A stretch of DNA of 64,000 nucleotides from CBDCVO01 sp965223085 (lineage in GTDB: Bacteria > Pseudomonadota > Gammaproteobacteria > Ga0077536): NCBI GenBank assembly GCA_965223085.1, contig OZ244981.1:3720001-3784000 (forward strand). The letters are read 5' to 3'. The position numbers were made by a program, and so were the translations under genes. The notes under the pieces were generated by a model that was not told the origin of the DNA, did not search any database, and was given only the letters and a program-made list of their open reading frames with translations. Positions 8,989 to 16,219 of this stretch are shown here, in pieces. How positions within the stretch are numbered: position 1 is the stretch's first letter; each line of letters begins with the position of its first letter.

Positions 8989-10279
8989 ATGAGACAAAAC
9001 GCGGTCGTGGCTCAAATTCGTTCGATGTTTCGCGCGCGACAACAAACGCATTGCCGCCGCGCGTACTCGGCGTATCGTCGTACTGGCGCAATTCAAGCTT
9101 GGAGACTTGGTTGCGATGCACCTCATCGGGACCGTCTGCGATCCGGATCAAACGGGCTATCGCGTAGGCCTGCGCAAGGCCATAGTCAGACGTCACGCCA
9201 GCGCCACCGAACGCTTGGATCGCCCAATCCGTAACTTGGCAGGCCATATTTGGAACGGCGACTTTGATCATGCCGATTTCTTTGAGCGCCGCCTTATTGC
9301 CAAGCTTGTCCATTTTATCCGCTGCGTTTAGCGTAAGTAGGCGATTTTGGTCGATCAAGATACGTGCATTAGCGATGCGTTCTTGGGTTACGGTTTGCTC
9401 GGCAATAGTTTTCCCAAACGCTACCCGTAGTCGTGAACGGCGGCACATTCTTTCTAAGGCACGTTCAGCAAGCCCGATCAAGCGCATACAGTGGTGGATC
9501 CGTCCCGGACCTAGGCGGCCTTGGGCAATTTCAAATCCACGGCCTTCACCTAGCAATAAATTGCCGGTGGAAACGCGCACATTCTCGAGATAAACCTCGG
9601 CGTGACCGTGCGGGGCATCATCGAATCCGAATACGGGCAACATGCGCTTGACATGAACACCAGGCGCGTCACGAGGCACGAGGATCATCGATTGCTGCTG
9701 GTGACGATTGGGGTTATCTGGATCCGTTTTTCCCATTAAAACCATGATTTTGCAGCGCGGATCGAGTGCCCCCGAAGTCCACCATTTACGCCCATTGATG
9801 ACATATTCGTCGCCATCGCGTGCGATAGTGGTTTCGATATTGGTCGCATCTGAGGAGGCGACTTCGATTTCCGTCATTGCAAATGCCGAACGGATTTCGC
9901 CCGCGAGCAGCGGTTCTAACCATTCTTTTTTTTGCGCTTCGCTACCATAGCGCTCGATCACTTCCATGTTGCCGGTATCAGGAGCAGAACAATTGAAAAT
10001 CTCCGGAGCGAACAGAGAGCGCCCCATTTCTTCGCAAATGGGTGCATATTCCAAGTTCGTAAGTCCAGCTCCGCGCTCGCTTTCGGGTAGAAACAAGTTC
10101 CACAGGCCAGCCGCTTTGGCTTCTTTTTTCAACGCTTCCATTATTTGAATGGGTTGCCAGCGGTCCCCCGATGCGATCTCGCGATACATCGCTTCTTCTT
10201 GAGGATAGACGTGTTGCTCCATGAATGCCGCTACGGCCGCTCGCAGTTCTGTGGTTTTATTGCTGTATTCGAAATCCAT
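8987..10279 (-). CDS. Acyl-CoA dehydrogenase, ACAD10/11-like
   Basis: FAD enzyme predicted to desaturate an acyl-CoA. Typical segments: FAMTEIEVASSDATNI, INGRKWWTSGALDPRCKI, QQSMILVPRDAPGV, and WAIQAFGGAGVTSDYGLAQAYAIARLIRIADGPDEVH. In ACAD10/11 relatives the IADGPDEVH block replaces the YEGT containing the catalytic Glu of medium-chain enzymes, so an Asp may serve as base here (inference). 430 residues; ATG 10279 has AAGGA 7 bases upstream, preferred over the adjoining TTG. The tail after LRQYDDT is Arg-rich and unlike the family. The nitronate monooxygenase relic lies just downstream. Confidence 0.92.
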   Translation of the reverse strand: MDFEYSNKTTELRAAVAAFMEQHVYPQEEAMYREIASGDRWQPIQIMEALKKEAKAAGLWNLFLPESERGAGLTNLEYAPICEEMGRSLFAPEIFNCSAPDTGNMEVIERYGSEAQKKEWLEPLLAGEIRSAFAMTEIEVASSDATNIETTIARDGDEYVINGRKWWTSGALDPRCKIMVLMGKTDPDNPNRHQQQSMILVPRDAPGVHVKRMLPVFGFDDAPHGHAEVYLENVRVSTGNLLLGEGRGFEIAQGRLGPGRIHHCMRLIGLAERALERMCRRSRLRVAFGKTIAEQTVTQERIANARILIDQNRLLTLNAADKMDKLGNKAALKEIGMIKVAVPNMACQVTDWAIQAFGGAGVTSDYGLAQAYAIARLIRIADGPDEVHRNQVSKLELRQYDDTPSTRGGNAFVVARETSNEFEPRPRFVS

Positions 10280-10345
10280 CAATCATTCCTTAGTTAATTG
10301 CAAGAAAATTCGAAACCCAGTTGGGGGGATAGGAATAAGCTTGGC

Positions 10346-10377
10346 AACAATTTGGTGCGACAGCAAGCACCGTTGTT
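10346..10377 (-). terminator. Stem-loop between diguanylate cyclase and acyl-CoA dehydrogenase
   Basis: Arms AACAA...GGTGC and GCACC...TTGTT form a two-part stem with a small internal loop and an 8-base apical loop. It follows the minus-strand diguanylate cyclase by about 20 bases. There is no long T-run, so termination is possible but not proven. Confidence 0.4.
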
Positions 10378-10395
10378 TAACGCCGCGCTTAGATA

Positions 10396-11634
10396 TCAGC
10401 TGTGGTCCGCTAGCACGGTAATATTACGACCGCTTTTCTTAGCGTTGTAGAGGGCGCGGTCAGCGGCCGTTACGAGCTCCGTAGCTTGGTTGATAGCGCG
10501 CGGTGTCAGCGCCGCAACGCCCAAGGAAATCGTTAGCCGATGGTATGGCGAGCGGGCGTGCTCGATACCTGCGTTGCTGACCTGCTGGCGCATTTCCTCA
10601 GCGATATTATGTGCTGCTTCGAGCCTCGTGTTCGGTAGCAGGATAGCAAATTCCTCGCCGCCGAAACGCATGGCGACATCACCGCCCCGACGGGCATGAT
10701 CTTGCAGCAACTCGGCAACCCGTCGTAGCGCGTCGTCACCTGCGATGTGACCATAGTAGTCATTATACTTTTTGAAGTGGTCGATATCGCAGAGAATTAG
10801 TGCAATGGATTGCCGTTCGCGAACCGCGCGTGCAATTTCGTTTTTTATAGAGTTATCGAAGTAGCGTCGATTGGGGATACCGGTAACAGAGTCTCGCGTA
10901 GACAGAAAACGGGCCTCGTCGCGTTCAGTACGAAGTTGCGTTTCTGCATGACGGTAGTTCTGCAACTCCGCCGCCAGCTCGGCGTTGCGTGCCGCCATTG
11001 CGTCTTTTTCGCTCTTTGTGTGTGCAAGCAAATTGTGATACCTGCGTGCGCGGGTTTTGACGCTCGCGAGTTTCTGTCGCGCTGCGTGTTGATAGGCGAG
11101 CACTACAGCAAGCATGCACAGCAGGATAATGCCGAGTAACCGCTGCGGTGCTGCTGCGTGGAGAAGTTGGGGTAGGGTGGCCGCTACGGCGATGGGTATA
11201 CTGTAGGCAAGCCCTTGCGAGGTTGCGCCATGGACAGAAACAGCACTGATCGCGACCCCCATCAACCACAACGAGACGAGAACTTGTACCATCGGCCCGG
11301 GCGATGTGGGTAACAAGCAGATGCTCGTAGACCACCATAGGCCAGCGATTAAGTTCAGTAGAAAAACTCGCTCTCGGGGCTTTGGGTCGATTTTAGTCGG
11401 TACGGCTAGCGTTGGCCGTGTTAACACGAGTATGACCAACCCAGCAGCCCACGCCGCGATGGCAATGAGTTTGAAATGCCACAAAAGGAAACCGGCGTAA
11501 ACGACACAGCTCGCGATTTCTAGCCCACGGGCATTAGCGACCGAGCGAGGGTTGCGATCTTCGTGTTGGTCGCTTGAACTCAGCGGCAGCGGCAACGCAT
11601 CTACGGATAAGAGATCTAACTTATTTTTTTGCAC
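10396..11634 (-). CDS. Membrane diguanylate cyclase (GGDEF)
   Basis: Makes c-di-GMP from two GTP. The 412-residue protein has about six hydrophobic segments between residues 39 and 181, a helical linker with heptad-like charge (190-245), then a GGDEF domain. The active-site motif is GGEEF at 325-329, preceded by RDSVTGIPNRR, and the product-inhibition I-site Arg-x2-Asp is present at R316/D319, exactly five residues before the motif. An active, feedback-inhibited cyclase is therefore expected. The N-terminal membrane part is not a named sensor domain I can recognise. It lies downstream of the hybrid kinase on the same strand, 172 bases away, so the two may act in one signalling branch. Confidence 0.93.
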   Translation of the reverse strand: MQKNKLDLLSVDALPLPLSSSDQHEDRNPRSVANARGLEIASCVVYAGFLLWHFKLIAIAAWAAGLVILVLTRPTLAVPTKIDPKPRERVFLLNLIAGLWWSTSICLLPTSPGPMVQVLVSLWLMGVAISAVSVHGATSQGLAYSIPIAVAATLPQLLHAAAPQRLLGIILLCMLAVVLAYQHAARQKLASVKTRARRYHNLLAHTKSEKDAMAARNAELAAELQNYRHAETQLRTERDEARFLSTRDSVTGIPNRRYFDNSIKNEIARAVRERQSIALILCDIDHFKKYNDYYGHIAGDDALRRVAELLQDHARRGGDVAMRFGGEEFAILLPNTRLEAAHNIAEEMRQQVSNAGIEHARSPYHRLTISLGVAALTPRAINQATELVTAADRALYNAKKSGRNITVLADHS

Positions 11635-11806
11635 GACTCATGCACATTAGCAAAATAAGCGCACGAGCATAACGGTTGCAGTGCCGAGCTCGGCGTGAAT
11701 GTCATGACTTTTTACATCCGCGCAAATCGCCTTGTGCAGAAGACGTGGCTTTTGCAATGTCTTACAGTCGTGCCAGCCAGCCCGGCACGGTGGTAGTCGC
11801 AATGCG

Positions 11807-14389
11807 TTACGTAGTCTGTTTATTGAGGCCACCATGCTGCGCAACCCGAACCCAGTAGAGGATAGTCTCAAATAGGTGCTGTGCCTTAAAAGGCTTTGAT
11901 AGATGCGCATTCATTCCAGCGGCGAGGCACTTCTCACGTTCCTCGACCATGGCGTTTGCCGTCAGCGCAATAATAGGGACCTCCATTTGGTCGAGGTCGT
12001 CACGAATCTTGCGGGTCGCTTCGTAGCCGTCCATTTCTGGCATCTGAACATCCATAAGAATAACGTCGAACGTACGCCGCGCAGCTGCCGTAACGGCTTC
12101 CTTCCCATTCTGTACACGCTCCACCGAGACGCCGGCGTCTTCTAGAAAAGCGCACGTAACTTCCATATTCACGTCGTTGTCTTCAGCAACGAGGACATGC
12201 AATTTAGCGAGAATCGCTTGCTCAACGTCGTTGTACCATGTATGCGCATGAGATTGCGTCGGTTTGGACTCAATAACTTTTTCAGGGATATGGAATGGGA
12301 TGCAAAACGTATCATTTAGCAAGTTCAGCAATTCAGAAGGCTGTATCGGCTTGGTTAAACACGCATTAAAATGCACATTGCCGACATGCTTTTCAACCTC
12401 GTCGAGGTGATACCCGGTCATTAGAAAAGTCACCGGTGTTCCAAAATGAGGCGGATTTGCGGCGACTCGTTTCATGAGTTCGAGGCCATCGATATCGGGC
12501 ATTTTCCAGTCGACCAGCATGACATCGATGGGTGTCTCGGCGGTACGCAACACCTCGAGGGCGTTTTCCCCCGAATTGGTTGCCATGAAAGAAACGCCGA
12601 ACGTATTTAGGGTTTCGCAAAGAATATCGCGCGCCGAGGCATTGTCGTCGACAACCAAGGCTTTGATATGTCCCAAGTGAGGTGTTTTTTTGACCTCTAG
12701 CTGTTGCTCTGTAGCGACTTTGAGGGGAATGGCAAAGTGAAAGCTGCTACCCACGCCCCGGGTGCTATCCACGCGTAGCTTACCGCCCATGAGATCAACC
12801 AAGCGAGCACTGATCGTCAGCCCCAAGCCGGTGCCACCGTAGCGGCGGGTGATTGAGGTGTCGGCCTGCGTGAACGCCTCGAACAAACCCTGGGTTTCCT
12901 CAGCGGTCATCCCGAGACCGGTGTCACGCACCACAAAGCGCACTACGACTTGTTCTTGTTTAAAGGCGACGCATTCGGTCAGCACTTCGACTTCGCCTTC
13001 AGCGGTAAACTTGATCGCATTGCTGAGAAGGTTAGTCAGCACTTGGCGCAGCCTCAGGGGATCACCGATCAAAGTACGGGGTAGTGTGCCTCGGGTACGG
13101 GTGAGTAATTCGACTTCCTTATGTTGGGCCTCGGTACGCACCAGTTGTAACACTTCATCGATGAGTATCTCGAGGCTGAATGGGGTCTTCTCCAGCTCCA
13201 TATGTGTAGCTTCTATTTTGGAGAAATCCAAAATATTATTTATGATTTTTAAAAGGTTGCTCGCTGCATTTTGTGCTTTTTCTAGATGTCGACGCTGGCT
13301 GGGCGCAAGCTCACTTGCGAGCACGAGTTCAGTCATACCGATCACCCCATTTAAGGGCGTGCGAATTTCGTGGCTCATGTTTGCCAAAAATTCTGACTTC
13401 GCCTTAGTCGCTGCTTCGGCGGACTCTTTCGCCGCGATAAGACTGATTTCGGCATTGCGTCGGTCGGTGATATCCGTGTGCGTGCCCATGATGTGTTCGG
13501 CGATGCCGTCAGCCCTTCGTTGCACCACGGTGCCGCGATCTAAGATCCACATGTAGTTACCATCTTTGCGCCGTAAACGATATTCCATCGCAAAGTGATC
13601 AGGTCCAGCGGCCGCAATGCACTTATCGTAGCCGGCAGCAGCCTGTTTTCTATCTTCTGGATGCACCAAATCCACCCAGGCCTCGTAGGTAGCCGCTAGG
13701 TCGCCCGGCTCGTAGCCTGCCATCGTGTAATAGGTGGGGCTCAAATAGCCTCGTCCGGTGGTGATATCCGTGGAGTAGTAACCAGTATTCGACGCCTCGA
13801 GCACGAGGCGCAAGCGCTCTTCGTGGGCGACCGACTCATCATCAATTTTCTTACGTTTCAAAGCTTCGGCAAATATCTGTCCGAGCGATCTTACGAACTG
13901 TTGTTCTTCCTCGCTGCACACTTTGCCCGCCGGTGCCCACCAAAAACCGAGTACGGCATGGAGCGCGTCATCCAGATACAAGGGCGCATGCAGGAAAGCT
14001 TGCGGTGTAGCGTACGAAGCAAGTTGAGATCGTAACGGGAATGCCGTCGGTAACTCTGCCACGTCACCCATAAGCACGGGTCGTGCTTGAAGTTTTCTCA
14101 AGCGCGCCGTCCATTCGCGGCAGGTAGTCGCAGAGATAATCGCTGCCATGGCATCCGCAGGCGCTAGCGCCGCTGCGTACCATGCGTACGCCGGCGCGGC
14201 CGTTACGCAGTCCTTATCCAGCAACCAGAGGTGGGCGGCGTGTGCCTCTATCATGCGCGCTAAGCCCGCTAGGCTTGCCTCGATTTCACGGTCGATTTCA
14301 TCGCCTCTCAACCCCACAAAACGCGTGGCAGTGCTGATAATGGCGGTGAAGAAATCGTTTGCAGGGGACGGCGCGATACTATTTAGCAT
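11807..14389 (-). CDS. Hybrid sensor histidine kinase (GAF-like, PAS, HisKA, HATPase, two receivers)
   Basis: An 860-residue soluble hybrid kinase. Order: an N-terminal GAF-like region (about 10-180), a PAS/PAC domain (about 195-315, ending MGTHTDITDRRNAE), HisKA with FLANMSHEIRTPLNG and phospho-acceptor H340, HATPase with DTGLGM and GGTGLGL, then receiver 1 (phospho-acceptor D627 in LVDWKMPD) and receiver 2 (D780 in LMDVQMPEMDG). No membrane helix is seen, so the signal is probably cytoplasmic or membrane-permeable. There is no Hpt domain, so phosphotransfer would need a separate protein. Upstream of the diguanylate cyclase on the same strand. Start ATG has only a weak ribosome binding site. 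Confidence 0.94.
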   Translation of the reverse strand: MLNSIAPSPANDFFTAIISTATRFVGLRGDEIDREIEASLAGLARMIEAHAAHLWLLDKDCVTAAPAYAWYAAALAPADAMAAIISATTCREWTARLRKLQARPVLMGDVAELPTAFPLRSQLASYATPQAFLHAPLYLDDALHAVLGFWWAPAGKVCSEEEQQFVRSLGQIFAEALKRKKIDDESVAHEERLRLVLEASNTGYYSTDITTGRGYLSPTYYTMAGYEPGDLAATYEAWVDLVHPEDRKQAAAGYDKCIAAAGPDHFAMEYRLRRKDGNYMWILDRGTVVQRRADGIAEHIMGTHTDITDRRNAEISLIAAKESAEAATKAKSEFLANMSHEIRTPLNGVIGMTELVLASELAPSQRRHLEKAQNAASNLLKIINNILDFSKIEATHMELEKTPFSLEILIDEVLQLVRTEAQHKEVELLTRTRGTLPRTLIGDPLRLRQVLTNLLSNAIKFTAEGEVEVLTECVAFKQEQVVVRFVVRDTGLGMTAEETQGLFEAFTQADTSITRRYGGTGLGLTISARLVDLMGGKLRVDSTRGVGSSFHFAIPLKVATEQQLEVKKTPHLGHIKALVVDDNASARDILCETLNTFGVSFMATNSGENALEVLRTAETPIDVMLVDWKMPDIDGLELMKRVAANPPHFGTPVTFLMTGYHLDEVEKHVGNVHFNACLTKPIQPSELLNLLNDTFCIPFHIPEKVIESKPTQSHAHTWYNDVEQAILAKLHVLVAEDNDVNMEVTCAFLEDAGVSVERVQNGKEAVTAAARRTFDVILMDVQMPEMDGYEATRKIRDDLDQMEVPIIALTANAMVEEREKCLAAGMNAHLSKPFKAQHLFETILYWVRVAQHGGLNKQTT

Positions 14390-14450
14390 TCTCAGCGAGA
14401 CCTCGCGGTTCGACGGTTTCTCGGTCTACGTCACTAATCTACTTTTCTAA

Positions 14451-14600
14451 CCCGGATATTGCACGATGCGCTCGCGGCGCGTGTACCACTTGATTAATGT
14501 AACAGGATTTTTCCTCATTCGATGGTAGCGCATCGGAAAACGCAATGGGTAGCCTGCTGGGTCGCTCAACTGCGCTTGAGCGGGTGCTTCGCCCTCAACG
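14451..14600. repeat. Dispersed repeat copy A (end motif plus 45-bp block)
   Basis: Two pieces recur elsewhere in the window. The end-like motif at 14451-14474 contains GGATATTGCACGA and is matched at 48602-48624 and, inverted, at 59892-59915. The 45-base block at 14556-14600 matches 59784-59828 without gaps at 37 of 45 positions. Inside the block CGCTCAA and TTGAGCG form a hairpin. The block overlaps the last bases of the sulP gene. It may be a remnant of a small mobile element; no transposase is present. Confidence 0.55.
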
Positions 14601-16124
14601 TAGCCACGGTGACTGCGGTCCAAGCACGCGGCGCATGAGGCGCGGACCCTGTGGGGGTTGACCAGCGAGGATGGTAACGCTGAGTCCGGCCGCATCGGCG
14701 TCAGCAGCAAGGCGTTTGATTACAAGTGCACCGGTATAGTCGATACGCCCCACTTTTCTGAGGTCTATGACTAAGGCGTCCGCCGTTGGATGTTGCGCGA
14801 GCTCGTTAAGCAAAGCTTCGTCAAAGGTTGGCGCCGAACCAAAATACAGTACCCCGACGGGTTCTAGCGTGAGCGTGCGGTCATGATAGGTGACATTGAT
14901 TTGGGCGCGACGTTCCCGCCATAAATGTACCGCGATGCCGATGCCGATCCCCAGGAGCACGGCCAGATCAACACGCGGTGCGAGAATGATGGTGAGCGCG
15001 AACGTGGCCCACGCCACGATGGCCTGCGCGCGTGACATGTGCCACAGCGCGAGTAGCTCTGTGAAGCGAATAAGTTTGATCACCGCTGAGATCACGATTG
15101 CGGCGAGAATCGCCCGGGGCAGGGGTGCAAGCACCGCCGCGAAGGGCAAAAACGCGAGCACGACGGCGCCGGTAACGAGCCCACTCCAACGCGACGTCCC
15201 GCCCGCGGCGCGGTTGATCATCGTGCGTGAAAACGAGCCCCCTACTGGGAATGCACCACAGATTCCGGCGGCGATATTGGCCACACCTTGACTGATAAGT
15301 TCACGGTTCGCAGACCAAGATTGGCGGGTTTGGGTCGCAAGCGTGCGTGCTATCGCGGCAGGTTCGGCGAACCCGACTAACGCAATAACAATGCCGGGAA
15401 TGAGTAGGTGACGCAAGTCAGACCACGGCAAGTCTATCGTTAGCTGCGGTAGGGTCGTCGGAAAGTCCTCGATGATTAGTCCGTCATAATGCGCGAGTGT
15501 GCTGTAGATCACGCCGCCAACCACGGCGACGAGTACGCCGGGAAATAGAGCGTGCAGATAACGCCCCCCGATGATCAACGCGAGCGTTGCCGCCGTCATC
15601 ACGAGCTCGGGCCAGCGCCATTGCTGAGGATGGCTGAGCGTCCATAGCAAGCGACCGACGATGTTGTCCGCGGGCGGAGAGAGGCCAACCACAGCCGGGA
15701 TCTGGGCAGCGCAAATCAGCAATGCGGCCGCCGTGGTGAAACCCATAAGAACCGGCTGTGACATCAAAAACGCGACAAAGCCCGCGCGCGCCACGCCGAG
15801 ACTAATGCGTACGACGCCAACGATTAAGGCCAACAAGGCCGCGTCGGCAATGTAATGCGGTGTAGATGGCGTCGCGATCACCGTCAACGCGCCCAGGGTT
15901 AAGACACTGGTCATTGCCACTGGCCCGGTTTGCAAATAGGGCGAGGAGGCAAAAAACGCCGCGACGATCGGTGGTAAGGCAGCAGCAAAGAGGCCGTAAT
16001 GAGACGGCATGCCGGCCAGATCAGCGTAGGCTAAAGCCTGGGGGATGAGCACCAAGGCAACGCTTATGCCGGCGAGCAGATCGCCGCTACTGATGCGCGC
16101 TTGCTGGGATCGGGGCGAAACCAT
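14595..16124 (-). CDS. SulP family inorganic anion transporter with STAS domain
   Basis: Inner-membrane anion transporter (sulfate, bicarbonate or similar). The 509 residues include the SulP signature region DLLAGISVALVLIPQALAYADLAGMPSHYGLFAA, a run of about 10-12 hydrophobic segments, the NRELISQGVANIAAGICGAFPVGGSFSRT motif, and a C-terminal STAS domain from about residue 410 (ADALVIDLRKVGRIDYTGALVI). It starts 95 bases from soeA on the opposite strand. With that neighbour, sulfate movement, perhaps export of the sulfate formed from sulfite, is a plausible job (inference); SulP members also carry bicarbonate. Confidence 0.92.
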   Translation of the reverse strand: MVSPRSQQARISSGDLLAGISVALVLIPQALAYADLAGMPSHYGLFAAALPPIVAAFFASSPYLQTGPVAMTSVLTLGALTVIATPSTPHYIADAALLALIVGVVRISLGVARAGFVAFLMSQPVLMGFTTAAALLICAAQIPAVVGLSPPADNIVGRLLWTLSHPQQWRWPELVMTAATLALIIGGRYLHALFPGVLVAVVGGVIYSTLAHYDGLIIEDFPTTLPQLTIDLPWSDLRHLLIPGIVIALVGFAEPAAIARTLATQTRQSWSANRELISQGVANIAAGICGAFPVGGSFSRTMINRAAGGTSRWSGLVTGAVVLAFLPFAAVLAPLPRAILAAIVISAVIKLIRFTELLALWHMSRAQAIVAWATFALTIILAPRVDLAVLLGIGIGIAVHLWRERRAQINVTYHDRTLTLEPVGVLYFGSAPTFDEALLNELAQHPTADALVIDLRKVGRIDYTGALVIKRLAADADAAGLSVTILAGQPPQGPRLMRRVLGPQSPWLR

Positions 16125-16219
16125 GGCTATCGATCATATATAACGAATTGGTATAACGATATTCTAGAATAGAATAAGCGGGCTAGATATACTGTGGCTA
16201 CAGTCATTTAGGTGAAAAG
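16125..16219. promoter_or_regulatory. sulP / soeABC divergent promoter with palindrome
   Basis: AT-rich 95-base region between divergent genes. A perfect 10-base palindrome ATTCTAGAAT at 16161-16170 is followed by a second AGAAT half. A plausible -10 for soeABC is TATACT at 16188-16193; the palindrome then sits near the -35 position, where a repressor or activator could act. AGGTG at 16210-16214 is the soeA ribosome binding site. The regulator is not identified. Confidence 0.5.
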
